Shown in pieces: positions 6,407-13,608 of a stretch of 15,664 bases of DNA. The stretch spans positions 1 to 15,664 of the forward strand of contig JAQUYR010000025.1 in the NCBI GenBank assembly GCA_028691715.1, read 5' to 3'. Numbering within the stretch: position 1 is the stretch's first letter; each line of letters begins with the position of its first letter. The notes beneath the pieces were generated by a model. It saw nothing but the letters and a program-made list of their open reading frames with translations. It did no database searches and was not told where the DNA came from. The stretch is from Bacilli bacterium (lineage in GTDB: Bacteria; Bacillota_I; Bacilli_A; ML615J-28; CAG-698). The position numbers and the translations under genes were made by a program.

Positions 6407-7057
6407 ATGGGATTGAAAGAAAAAGTAGAAGAAGTAAGGATGACTTTAAAGGACCACCCCAATGTAAAACTGATCGCTGCCACTAAATACATGACTCTTG
6501 AAGAAACTAAGGCAATAGTTGAAGCTGGTATCAAGGATTTAGGTGAGAACAGAACAGATATGTTTTTAATGAAGTATAATGAGTTAAAAGATAATAAGGA
6601 TATTAAGTGGCATTTTTTTGGTGTTGTTCAAAGCAGGAAGATTAAAGATATTGCCAATAAAATAGATTGCTTACATTCACTAGATAGAGTTTCACTAGCT
6701 ATTGAATTGAATAAAAAATTAAATGAACCGCTAGATTGTTTTATTCAGGTGAATATATCTGAAGAACCAAACAAACAGGGAATACCTGCTAATAAAGTTA
6801 AGAGTTTTGTCAAACAATTAGAGAGTTGTCCTAAAATAAGAGTAATAGGACTGATGTGTATTGCTAAAATGACTTTTGATGAAGAAGTTATTCGAAAATC
6901 TTTTAAGAAGATGAAGAGATTAAAAGAAGAAATTGAGGAATTAAACTTATCTTATGCACCTTGTCATGAGCTTTCAATGGGAATGTCAAATGATTATAAG
7001 ATAGCGCTAGAGTACGGAACTACAATGGTTCGGTTAGGACGATTATTTCTGATGTAG
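6407..7057 (+). CDS. ylmE: YggS/YlmE family PLP homeostasis protein
   Basis: This 216-residue alanine-racemase-fold (TIM-barrel) protein holds pyridoxal phosphate and balances vitamin B6 and amino/keto acid pools; the family has no firm catalytic activity. The PLP lysine is K27 in LIAATKY. Other family marks are DLGENR, WHFFGVVQSRK, FIQVNISEEPNKQG, VIGLMCIA, SMGMSNDY and the closing TTMVRLGR. The usual C-terminal phenylalanine-glycine after that arginine is missing: the protein ends GRLFLM, so it is slightly short. AGGTGGG lies 4 nt upstream of the ATG. It is the first gene of the operon. The order ylmE-sepF-ylmG matches the Bacillus division cluster. Confidence 0.95.
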   Translation: MGLKEKVEEVRMTLKDHPNVKLIAATKYMTLEETKAIVEAGIKDLGENRTDMFLMKYNELKDNKDIKWHFFGVVQSRKIKDIANKIDCLHSLDRVSLAIELNKKLNEPLDCFIQVNISEEPNKQGIPANKVKSFVKQLESCPKIRVIGLMCIAKMTFDEEVIRKSFKKMKRLKEEIEELNLSYAPCHELSMGMSNDYKIALEYGTTMVRLGRLFLM

Positions 7058-7067
7058 GAGGCACATC

Positions 7068-7436
7068 ATGGGTTTGTTTAAAAAAAATAAGATTAATACA
7101 GTTCAATTCAGTGATTACAGCAATAAAAGTAAGAATATAAAAAAGACTGGTGGTCTGTTAACTTCCTTTGATCGCTTGCAATATTTCACTGTTGCCAATA
7201 GTTCACAGGAACAATTAATGGAAATGTGTGATATAATATTGGGAGGGAAAGCTATTTTAGCAAATTTCGATCAGATAAGTTCTGATGATGCTAACTATAT
7301 GCTTTCGTTTATTTCTGGGGTTGTATATGCTACTAGTGGTGAGATTTTTAAACTGGATACCAAACTATTCTTGTTTGGCCGAAAAGAAGAATTTGAAGAT
7401 GGCTCATTGCATCAATATGTTGAGGATACCAGATGA
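7068..7436 (+). CDS. sepF: Cell division protein SepF
   Basis: This Z-ring-associated protein binds the FtsZ C-terminus, bundles FtsZ and anchors it to the membrane during septum formation. It has 122 residues, shorter than the Bacillus protein (about 150) because the linker is brief. The N-terminal MGLFKKNK can form the amphipathic membrane helix. The SepF core lies at about 40-104, with GGKAILANFDQI, the SFISGVVYATSG helix and a final KLFLFG strand. The RBS AGGAGG is 6 nt before the ATG and just overlaps the ylmE stop. The last codons overlap ylmG by the ATGA junction, so translational coupling is likely. Confidence 0.95.
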   Translation: MGLFKKNKINTVQFSDYSNKSKNIKKTGGLLTSFDRLQYFTVANSSQEQLMEMCDIILGGKAILANFDQISSDDANYMLSFISGVVYATSGEIFKLDTKLFLFGRKEEFEDGSLHQYVEDTR

Positions 7437-7687
7437 TATTGAACTATATTATAAAGGTTATATACTATTTGCTTAGAGGGTATAGCTATATAATATTTGC
7501 GAGTATAATCTTAACTTGGTTACCATCTTTATATCAGTATAAAATACCAAGGCTAGTTCGTAAAGTTGCGGATTGGTATATGTGGCCTTTCAGAGGATTT
7601 TTAGTTATCGGTATTCTAGATTTTACACCAATGATTGGTATTGTTCTATATGAGACAATTGTTGGATTGTTCAGTGCATTTATGTAA
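7433..7687 (+). CDS. ylmG: YlmG/YggT family membrane protein
   Basis: This 84-residue integral membrane protein has two hydrophobic helices, about residues 13-33 and 56-82. YggT-family features are visible: an ILTWLPS stretch after helix 1, WYMWPFRGFL before helix 2, and a DFTPMIGI motif. Relatives act in cell division or chloroplast/nucleoid distribution, and the precise role is unsettled. The start overlaps the sepF stop (ATGA), which is typical of coupled translation. The length and position directly after sepF match the family. Confidence 0.93.
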   Translation: MILNYIIKVIYYLLRGYSYIIFASIILTWLPSLYQYKIPRLVRKVADWYMWPFRGFLVIGILDFTPMIGIVLYETIVGLFSAFM

Positions 7688-7752
7688 TAAAAAATCATTT
7701 TTTAGGAAAAACGAAAGATGTCAAAAATAGTTAAATATGTGGAGGTAGAATC

Positions 7753-8610
7753 ATGGCTATAAATATACATTTTTTTAGAAATAATAACGTGGGACGTTTG
7801 GATTATCCAAAGCTATTAGAATATTTTGACGGATTCCCCAATTTTAAAACATATTATTCTGAGGACGAAGTTGAAATAGTATATTTAGATAAAGAATTTA
7901 AGTTTTCATATCGATATTTAATAACCAAGAGATGCAAAGTTAACCAGATTTATAAATTGGATCCTGCGTATACTAATGTTAATTTTCTTCTTGAATTGCC
8001 AATTTTAATACCTACATTTATTGCTAAAGAGATATTGGGATTTGCCCAAAAGGTTTGCAAAGAATTTGAATTGGTGGTTTATAACGACACTTTTGATGAT
8101 GTTAGACAATTTAATCTTGTTGAATTATATAATCTATTTGATAAGACAAGAAACGCCTATATTGATGAGTTTGGTCTACAAAATAAATTACCAATTGATA
8201 GTGAAAAATTGAGTGAAATTTGTAAATACCAAAGAACAGTCGACAGCCTGAGGGAATATTATCATAACGAAGTTGATGTTAATTACTGTGAACCGATTAT
8301 TGATAAGGTGACAAATGAACATGGAATTAGTTGTACTTGGAATTTTGGTATTCCTACTGTTTTTCCACCTCATTTGGATTATATCTGTGTCCGCGATGAA
8401 GAAAATATTGAGTTCATGGTGCGAAGAGCTGATTTTTATGGTATTATTGGAAAATATTTAGAAGAAATAGTTGGTTTCTTACCAGATATGTATATTTTAA
8501 AGGCTAAAAAAGCTCGAGCAGCCCGAAAGACTATTAATAAATTGAGAAAATTTGCAATCGTTGATCAAAATTTCAAGACAATTAGAATTAGCGATTTCAT
8601 CGATAGATAG
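7753..8610 (+). CDS. Unrecognised 285-residue protein in the sepF operon
   Basis: I do not recognise this family. The frame is strongly supported by GGAGGT 6 nt before the ATG, codon use like its neighbours, and tight operon placement (deoC begins 7 nt after its stop). It appears soluble. There is no signal peptide, and only one moderately hydrophobic stretch (LLELPILIPTFIAKEILGF, about residues 79-97). The middle is rich in aromatic and acidic residues. The C-terminus is basic (KAKKARAARKTINKLRK, about 250-266), suggesting contact with nucleic acid or acidic lipid. It sits where ylmH, an S4-domain RNA-binding protein, follows ylmG in Bacillus. I see no S4 motif, so it is not simply ylmH. A division-linked or lineage-specific role is inference only. 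Confidence 0.85.
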   Translation: MAINIHFFRNNNVGRLDYPKLLEYFDGFPNFKTYYSEDEVEIVYLDKEFKFSYRYLITKRCKVNQIYKLDPAYTNVNFLLELPILIPTFIAKEILGFAQKVCKEFELVVYNDTFDDVRQFNLVELYNLFDKTRNAYIDEFGLQNKLPIDSEKLSEICKYQRTVDSLREYYHNEVDVNYCEPIIDKVTNEHGISCTWNFGIPTVFPPHLDYICVRDEENIEFMVRRADFYGIIGKYLEEIVGFLPDMYILKAKKARAARKTINKLRKFAIVDQNFKTIRISDFIDR

Positions 8611-8617
8611 AGTTGCT

Positions 8618-9274
8618 ATGTGTAATAAATTAATTGATCATACACTCTTAAAAGCTTTTGCTACAACTGGCGATATAGAAAAGTTATGTGCTGAAGCCTT
8701 GGAATACGATTTTGCCAGTGTCTGTGTTAATCCAGCTAATGTTAGATTGGCTAGTGATTTATTAGCGGGCTCGGATGTCAGAGTTTGTACAGTAATCGGA
8801 TTTCCTCTAGGTGCTAACACTATTGAGATTAAAGAAGCAGAAACGATGGATGCCATCAATAATGGTGCTGAAGAAATCGATATGGTAATTAATATCGGAA
8901 AAGCTAAGGAACATGATTTCAATTATATTAATGAAGAAGTTGCGGGAGTTGTTCGCAGCGCTCATGGGAATTTGGTTAAGGTAATTATTGAAACATGTTA
9001 TTTAAGTGATTTTGAAAAAGTTGAAGTATGCAAAGCCATTTCTTTGGCTGGTGCTCAATTCGTGAAGACATCAACAGGATTTGGTTCTGGTGGTGCAGTT
9101 GTCAGTGATGTAAAATTGATGAGAGAATCAATTCTTGCTGAGATGAGTGTTAAGGCCAGTGGCGGAATTAAGAGTCTAGATGATTTGGAAAAAATGGTGG
9201 CTGCTGGTGCAAATCGCATCGGAACAAGTGCTGGTGTTCAGATCATGAAAGAATACAATGAGAGGAATAGATAG
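8618..9274 (+). CDS. deoC: Deoxyribose-phosphate aldolase
   Basis: The enzyme splits 2-deoxyribose 5-phosphate into acetaldehyde and glyceraldehyde 3-phosphate, linking deoxynucleoside breakdown to glycolysis. It is a class I TIM-barrel aldolase of 218 residues, the usual size. Landmarks are IDHTLLK (6-12), VIGFPLGAN (59-67), EIDMVINIG with D88/D89-type acid (86-94), the Schiff-base lysine K150 in FVKTSTGF, relay lysine K179 in VKASGG, and the phosphate site RIGTSAG. The frame extends upstream to 8552 inside the previous gene, but ATG 8618 starts where the family starts. Its RBS is weak, so translation probably depends on coupling with the upstream gene, which stops 7 nt before. deoD follows at once. 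Confidence 0.97.
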   Translation: MCNKLIDHTLLKAFATTGDIEKLCAEALEYDFASVCVNPANVRLASDLLAGSDVRVCTVIGFPLGANTIEIKEAETMDAINNGAEEIDMVINIGKAKEHDFNYINEEVAGVVRSAHGNLVKVIIETCYLSDFEKVEVCKAISLAGAQFVKTSTGFGSGGAVVSDVKLMRESILAEMSVKASGGIKSLDDLEKMVAAGANRIGTSAGVQIMKEYNERNR

Positions 9275-9276
9275 AT

Positions 9277-9987
9277 ATGGCTACTCCTCATATTGAAGTA
9301 AACGATAAAGAATTATTTGCAAAAACTGTTTTGATGCCAGGAGATCCTTTAAGAGCTGAATTTATTGCCAAGACATACTTAACAGATGTTGTTAAAATAA
9401 ATAATGTTCGCAATATGTTTGGTTTTACAGGATATTATAAGGGTAAAAAAGTGACAGTTATGGGTTCGGGTATGGGAATGCCAAGTATAGGTATTTATTC
9501 GTATGAACTATTTAACGTTTATGATGTGGATAATATCATCAGAATCGGTTCCTGCGGATCATATTCACCAAAGATAAATATCTATGATGTGATTATTGCT
9601 AGTAGTGCATATAGTGAGTCTTCTTATGCAAAAGTAGCATATGATTATGATGAAAATATTTTAAATGCAAATGAAGAATTGAATAATGCCTTAAATGTTA
9701 GTGCTAAAAAACTTGGATTCTCAGTATTCAATGAAATAATTCACTCTTCGGATGTCTTTTATCGGGCACATGGTAATGTTTTTACTGACGTTCGCGATAG
9801 ATTCGGGTGCGTAGCAGTCGAAATGGAATCATTTGCTTTATTTGCAAATGCTAGATATTTAAATAAAAGAGCAGCATGCATTTTAACTGTTTCTGATTCC
9901 TTAGTCACTCATGAAGTGACAAGTTCTGAGGAACGTCAGAAATCATTTAACAAAATGATGGAGATTGCTTTGGATGCAGCTATATAA
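9277..9987 (+). CDS. deoD: Purine-nucleoside phosphorylase, DeoD type
   Basis: The enzyme cleaves purine (deoxy)nucleosides with phosphate to free base and (deoxy)ribose 1-phosphate. It is a hexameric cytoplasmic enzyme of 236 residues, normal for DeoD. Visible sites are phosphate-binding GDPLRAE (22-28) and RIGSCG (89-94), GSGMGMPS (63-70), the ribose-binding VEMES (181-185) and the catalytic aspartate D207 in TVSDSLVT. The start is 2 nt after the deoC stop, with GAGG about 11 nt upstream inside deoC. With deoC it forms the core of deoxynucleoside catabolism; phosphopentomutase (deoB) is not in the window. It is the last gene before the operon's terminator. Confidence 0.97.
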   Translation: MATPHIEVNDKELFAKTVLMPGDPLRAEFIAKTYLTDVVKINNVRNMFGFTGYYKGKKVTVMGSGMGMPSIGIYSYELFNVYDVDNIIRIGSCGSYSPKINIYDVIIASSAYSESSYAKVAYDYDENILNANEELNNALNVSAKKLGFSVFNEIIHSSDVFYRAHGNVFTDVRDRFGCVAVEMESFALFANARYLNKRAACILTVSDSLVTHEVTSSEERQKSFNKMMEIALDAAI

Positions 9988-10006
9988 AGCGGGTGACCGC
10001 TTTTTT
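9986..10006 (+). terminator. Terminator ending the ylmE-deoD operon
   Basis: AAAGCGG / CCGCTTT with loop GTGA is followed by a run of T to 10006. The left arm overlaps the deoD stop. Only 32 bp separate it from the next ATG, leaving little room for a new promoter, so the M16 genes may rely on read-through or on a promoter hidden in deoD. Confidence 0.88.
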
Positions 10007-10038
10007 CTAAGTATGGACTAATTTGTGGAGAATAGATA

Positions 10039-11316
10039 ATGGAAGTTATAAGGAAAAAGATTAATGATATTAATATAGATATTGTAAGGACAGATAAATT
10101 TAAAACTATATCTCTACAAGTGGTTTTTGCTAATGAATTCACCCGAGAAAATGCTACTAAAAGAGCATTACTAGCTAGAGTTTTGGGAAATTCCAGTAAA
10201 AAATACAATACAAAGAAGAAATCAGTCGATAAATCATGTGAATTATATAATGCTGAAGTTTCAGTCGGTTATACAAGATATTATCGTACTAGTTTGATCG
10301 CTTTTACTCTAGATGTTGTCAATGAAAAAAATCTCGAATGTGTCAAAAATCTGACCAAAAAAGCTATCGATTTTCTTAATGATAGTATTTTTAACCCAAA
10401 TGTTGATGATAATAAATTTTCTGAGAAGGAATTTAATGAAGAAAAGCGTCTTTTAAAAGAAGCAATATTAAAGATATACAACAATAAACAACGATTTGCC
10501 TTAAAGAGAATGCTGGAAATCATGTGTAAAGATGAGATTACTGGTATTAATTCGATGGGAAATTTGGATGACTTAGAGACTATTACTCCAAAAATACTTT
10601 ATGATGAATATTTGAAGATGATTACTACCGATGATATTTCCATCTATGTAGTTGGTGATATAGAAGAAAAGGATGTTATTAAGCACTTAAAACCATTTTC
10701 CTTGTTGAAAAATAAAAAGAAAAAACTAGAAACTGTTAGTTTTGAGGAAATTGGTATTACAGAAATAAAGGAATATAGTGAGATTCAAAAGATCAATCAG
10801 TCAAAATTGGTGATGGGATATCGAACCGATATAAATAGTGTTGATAAGCGCTATCCTCATTTGTCAATTTTTAATTCAATGTTCGGTGGTCTTTTTTCAT
10901 CTGATTTATTTAGAGTTATCCGTGAAGAAAATGGTCTTGCCTATGATATCTCTTCTAGAGATATTCCTAGTTCAAAATTATTTATTATTACAGCAGGAAT
11001 TGAATCTGATAATTATCATCAAATAGTTAAACTAATAACTGATGAATTGGATAAATATAAAAACGGAGATATAAATAGAGATCTTTTAGAAGAAGCTAAG
11101 CAATCACTTGTTAGCGAGCTCCTAGAAACTGAAGATAATCCCTACTCATACATCGCCCATATCCAGAACAATTATTTTACGGGAATGAACATGACAATTT
11201 CTGATGAGATATCAGAGGTTGAAAGAGTGACTATTGAAGATATTCAGGAAGTTGCTAAGAGTATAATCTTAGATACAGTATTCTTGTTAAGCAATGGGAG
11301 TTCCTATGGAAATTAA
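10039..11316 (+). CDS. M16 peptidase-like protein lacking the zinc motif (YmfF-like)
   Basis: This 425-residue protein has the M16 (pitrilysin/insulinase) two-domain layout. In the N-terminal half, where HxxEH should lie (about residues 40-50), the sequence is KRALLARVLGN, so no zinc can be bound and it is probably not itself catalytic. The C-terminal half keeps the partner-subunit motif RVIREENGLAY (about 292-302), the arginine/tyrosine pair that helps substrate binding in M16B heterodimers. In Bacillus, YmfF and YmfH form such an adjacent pair, and the order here is the same. The ATG has GGAG 8 nt upstream. The stop lies 11 nt inside the next gene, so the two subunits are likely coupled. 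The peptide substrate is unknown. Confidence 0.88.
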   Translation: MEVIRKKINDINIDIVRTDKFKTISLQVVFANEFTRENATKRALLARVLGNSSKKYNTKKKSVDKSCELYNAEVSVGYTRYYRTSLIAFTLDVVNEKNLECVKNLTKKAIDFLNDSIFNPNVDDNKFSEKEFNEEKRLLKEAILKIYNNKQRFALKRMLEIMCKDEITGINSMGNLDDLETITPKILYDEYLKMITTDDISIYVVGDIEEKDVIKHLKPFSLLKNKKKKLETVSFEEIGITEIKEYSEIQKINQSKLVMGYRTDINSVDKRYPHLSIFNSMFGGLFSSDLFRVIREENGLAYDISSRDIPSSKLFIITAGIESDNYHQIVKLITDELDKYKNGDINRDLLEEAKQSLVSELLETEDNPYSYIAHIQNNYFTGMNMTISDEISEVERVTIEDIQEVAKSIILDTVFLLSNGSSYGN

Positions 11317-12598
11317 AAAATATGAAAATATCGATGAATGTGTTTATAGCTTTCAACTACCAAATAGTTTGAGAATAAAAATCATTCCCAAAAAAGGTTT
11401 TAAAAAGACTTTTGTGTGTCTTGGAACAAAATATGGGTCATTGACTAATAAATTTATTCCTCTTGGAGGAAATGAATTTATAGAAGTACCTCTAGGAATT
11501 GCTCATTTTTTGGAACACAAACTATTTGCTAATGAGGATGGTACTGATGCCATGAATCAATTCTCGGAATTGGGGTTAGAGGCTAATTCTTATACTGATT
11601 ATGTTCAGACGGTTTATCTGTTTAGTGGATCATCCAATATTGAAAAAGGAATTAATATTCTCCTTGATTTTGTTCAAACTCCATACTTTACCGCGGAAAA
11701 CATTAGATCTGAACAGAAAATAATCATTCAAGAATTAAAAATGTATCAGGATACCCCTAATGAGAGATTGCATAATGGCTTGATGAATAACATGTTTAAA
11801 GATTATCCATTAAAGTATGACATTGGTGGCACAATTGAAGAGATATCTAAAATAACAAAGGAGAACCTTTATACCTGCTATCAAACATTTTATCATCCTA
11901 GCAATATGGAATTAGTAATAACTGGTGATGTTGATATTGATGAAACAATTAGTAATATAGAAAGAAATCAAGATAAGAAGAAGTTCCAAGAAGAAAAATC
12001 AATAAGAAGGCATTTCTCAGAAGAAAATATTGAAGTCAATATAAAAGAATCAAATTACAAAATGGATATTGTTACTGCTAGTTTAGCAGTTGGAATAAAA
12101 TTACCACTTCATAATTTTTCTAAAAATGAAGCAATTGTTGAAGAGATGTTATTAAAAATAATTCTTTCATCAACAATAGGCTCATCAACAAAATTTTATC
12201 AAAACCTTCTGGACAAACAATTGATATCTAACGATTTAAGATACTCTATATATTTTGATGGGGCCTGTGGATACATTAAAATTACTGCTGATTGTTTCGA
12301 CCCTTCCAAATTACGAAAGGTTTTAGTCAAGAAGATTTTAACACTATCCGATATTAATATCGATTTAAATACTTTTGAGCGCTTTAAAAAAGCAGTTATA
12401 GGTAGTTTTATTAAGTCTTTAAATAGTCTTGAGTACATTGCTACATGTCTACTGGAATACGATTTTAAGAATTGTGATATTTTTGAATCACTTTCTTTAC
12501 TAGAAAAATTGACTTTAAATGACGCCCTTAAAATGGGAAAGTACTTTAAAGAAGAAGCTATTACCAGTTTTGCAATATATCCGAATACTAAAGTGTAA
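11306..12598 (+). CDS. M16 zinc peptidase (YmfH-like), catalytic partner
   Basis: This 430-residue member of the M16 family keeps the inverted zinc motif HFLEH at residues 67-71. A downstream glutamate in IIQELKMYQDTP (about 143) is the likely third ligand, followed by NERLHNGL. It should be the active half of a heterodimer with the preceding YmfF-like protein, digesting or trimming a peptide. YmfF/YmfH-type pairs occur widely in Firmicutes, and related pairs mature bacteriocins or cofactors such as PQQ. No precursor peptide gene is visible here. The start at 11306 is chosen because GGGAG lies 5 nt upstream; a longer in-frame ATG at 11294 has no such site. It overlaps its neighbour by 11 nt and ends in a terminator stem. 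Confidence 0.9.
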   Translation: MEIKKYENIDECVYSFQLPNSLRIKIIPKKGFKKTFVCLGTKYGSLTNKFIPLGGNEFIEVPLGIAHFLEHKLFANEDGTDAMNQFSELGLEANSYTDYVQTVYLFSGSSNIEKGINILLDFVQTPYFTAENIRSEQKIIIQELKMYQDTPNERLHNGLMNNMFKDYPLKYDIGGTIEEISKITKENLYTCYQTFYHPSNMELVITGDVDIDETISNIERNQDKKKFQEEKSIRRHFSEENIEVNIKESNYKMDIVTASLAVGIKLPLHNFSKNEAIVEEMLLKIILSSTIGSSTKFYQNLLDKQLISNDLRYSIYFDGACGYIKITADCFDPSKLRKVLVKKILTLSDINIDLNTFERFKKAVIGSFIKSLNSLEYIATCLLEYDFKNCDIFESLSLLEKLTLNDALKMGKYFKEEAITSFAIYPNTKV

Positions 12599-12619
12599 TG
12601 TGAAAAATTACACTTTTTT
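12590..12619 (+). terminator. Terminator overlapping the end of the ymfH-like gene
   Basis: A 9-bp stem (AAAGTGTAA / TTACACTTT) has a 9-nt loop and is followed by six T. The left arm contains the last codons and the TAA stop. Confidence 0.88.
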
Positions 12620-12622
12620 GAT

Positions 12623-12668
12623 ATTTTAGTGCTAAAAGGTAGTTTATTCGCTAAAATAGCACTAAAAT
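12623..12668. repeat. 12-bp perfect inverted repeat
   Basis: ATTTTAGTGCTA (12623-12634) and TAGCACTAAAAT (12657-12668) are exact reverse complements separated by 22 bp. GCTAAAA also recurs inside the loop. No T-run follows, so it is not a simple terminator. It could be an operator for a dimeric regulator or an RNA stem. Confidence 0.7.
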
Positions 12669-12688
12669 TTCACCTAGAATCGCTTTTT

Positions 12689-12722
12689 ATTGTTTATAGC
12701 AATAAATTATTGCATATACAAT
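12689..12722. repeat. Palindrome GCAATAA-A-TTATTGC with outer arms
   Basis: The core 12699-12713 is a perfect 7+1+7 palindrome. ATTGT (12689-12693) and ACAAT (12718-12722) form outer complementary arms. It may be a protein-binding site or a cruciform-prone element. Confidence 0.55.
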
Positions 12723-12927
12723 ATGTGAAAAATGTTTTTTCAAAAAAATAATAAATAAAACCACTAAAAATATTAAATATTCTAAAAACGATGTATTATA
12801 ACAAAAAAGAAGATTTTGATAGAATAAATAATGTATTTCTCAATCATACCCTAGAATGAAGAAAAAATATATTGAAAAAAATAATAAATGTTAAAATTGC
12901 TGATTTTTCTTTTAGCAATATTTGCGA

Positions 12928-12952
12928 TATAATCAATTATCACTGGTGATAA
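12928..12952 (+). promoter_or_regulatory. ssb promoter -10 box with overlapping operator-like palindrome
   Basis: TATAAT is at 12928-12933; the -35 is poor (TTTTCT at 12905-12910). From 12937 to 12952 runs TTATCAC-TG-GTGATAA, a 7+2+7 palindrome that covers the expected transcription start. A weak -35 with a dyad at +1 suggests a regulated promoter, either repressed or requiring an activator. Confidence 0.55.
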
Positions 12953-12982
12953 TGTGAAAGACTAGGAGGTGAAAATTATTTA

Positions 12983-13318
12983 ATGCTTAACAATTTAATT
13001 TTAGTGGGGAGAATAGTGGATGAAGTAAAAATAACTTCAATTGATTCTGGCCAGAAAGTAGCTAATTTTACTCTTGCTGTTCAAAGACCATTTAAAAACG
13101 AAAATGATGAGTATGATACGGATTTTTTCCCGATTCAATTATGGCAGGGAGTGGCGGATATCGCTCATGATTATTGTACAAAAGGATCAACTGTTGGCAT
13201 AAAGGGTCGTATTGCTGCAAAAACAATTGATGTTCAGGGTACCAAAGCAAAAACCTTAGATATCATAGGGGAAAGAATTGCTTTCATTAATATGAAGCAT
13301 GAAGAAGAAAAAGAATAA
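12983..13318 (+). CDS. ssb: Short single-stranded DNA-binding protein (SsbB-like)
   Basis: This protein coats single-stranded DNA in replication, repair or DNA uptake. The 111 residues make up one OB fold: MLNNLILVGR opening, VANFTLAVQRPF, DFFPIQLWQ and KGRIAAKT strands, and a final ERIAFI. The usual long acidic tail ending in DDxPF, which recruits partner enzymes, is absent, and the protein stops at KHEEEKE. This matches the size of Bacillus SsbB, the competence-linked paralogue, rather than the main SSB. It is not flanked by rpsF and rpsR, where the housekeeping ssb normally sits. AGGAGG is strong but lies 13 nt from the ATG, unusually far. The gene is alone, with its own promoter and terminator. 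Confidence 0.93.
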   Translation: MLNNLILVGRIVDEVKITSIDSGQKVANFTLAVQRPFKNENDEYDTDFFPIQLWQGVADIAHDYCTKGSTVGIKGRIAAKTIDVQGTKAKTLDIIGERIAFINMKHEEEKE

Positions 13319-13356
13319 ATCCAATGCAATTAAAATTTGACATTTTTTACACGTTT

Positions 13357-13381
13357 AAAGCTCTATTTTAGAGCTTTTTTT
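13357..13381 (+). terminator. Terminator after ssb
   Basis: AAAGCTCT / AGAGCTTT with loop ATTTT is followed by T to 13381. Confidence 0.9.
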
Positions 13382-13396
13382 AGTTCAATAAAGAAT

Positions 13397-13430
13397 AAAA
13401 AAAAGACTAATAGAATTAGTCTGATTTTTT
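13397..13430. terminator. Terminator of tRNA-Gly (minus strand), possibly bidirectional
   Basis: AGACTAAT (13404-13411) and ATTAGTCT (13415-13422) form an 8-bp stem. On the minus strand it is followed by a long T-run (A-run at 13397-13404). On the plus strand GATTTTTTT follows. It lies directly downstream of the minus-strand tRNA. Confidence 0.88.
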
Positions 13431-13432
13431 TA

Positions 13433-13507
13433 TGGAGCAGGTAACGAGGATCGAACTCGCATCTTAGCCATGGCAAGGCCACATAATAGCCATTATACGA
13501 TACCTGC
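13433..13507 (-). tRNA. tRNA-Gly (anticodon GCC)
   Basis: On the minus strand the acceptor stem is GCAGGTA/TACCTGC, with discriminator T and encoded CCA. The anticodon stem TGGCC/GGCTA (one G-U pair) encloses TTGCCAT, giving anticodon GCC for GGC/GGU. The T-arm is GCGAG/CTCGT-type around TTCGATC. The D-stem is short (three pairs) with GG in its loop. It lies convergent to ssb and divergent from cca. Confidence 0.95.
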
Positions 13508-13522
13508 ATCAATTACTATAGT

Positions 13523-13551
13523 ATTATACCAAAATATTTATTTAATATCAA
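13523..13551 (-). promoter_or_regulatory. Promoter of tRNA-Gly
   Basis: On the minus strand the -35 is TTGATA (13551-13546), the spacer is 17 nt and the -10 is TATAAT (13528-13523), preceded by TTGG. The tRNA begins 15 nt after the -10 box. Confidence 0.82.
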
Positions 13552-13608
13552 GACTTTTTTGGAAAAAATGGGATTAATTCTGGTTTTCTTTTTTTTTAGA
13601 AATCAATG

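Larger units (their letters stand above)
12620..12982. other. Non-coding AT-rich region before ssb, rich in palindromes
   Basis: No credible gene is present on either strand. The region carries at least three inverted repeats (12623-12668, 12689-12722, 12726-12742), the ssb promoter and a palindrome at the expected transcription start. The octamer TAGCAATA occurs at 12697 and 12913. I see no DnaA-box cluster, so nothing supports a replication origin. Confidence 0.6.

Noticed and set aside
7433..7436. Possible use of TGA as tryptophan (mycoplasma code)
   Set aside because: SepF ends naturally at this TGA, overlapping the ylmG ATG, and tryptophans in all genes are coded by TGG.
7688..7752. AAAAAATCATTTTTT as a terminator between ylmG and the next gene
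   Set aside because: The stem is A-T only and unstable; the operon most likely continues through it.
8638..8922. Minus-strand open frame opposite deoC
   Set aside because: It is antisense to a conserved enzyme, has no RBS, and its composition is that expected from a reverse reading.
12620..12982. Replication origin because of AT-richness and palindromes near ssb
   Set aside because: No DnaA-box cluster and no dnaA, dnaN or gyrase genes are present nearby.
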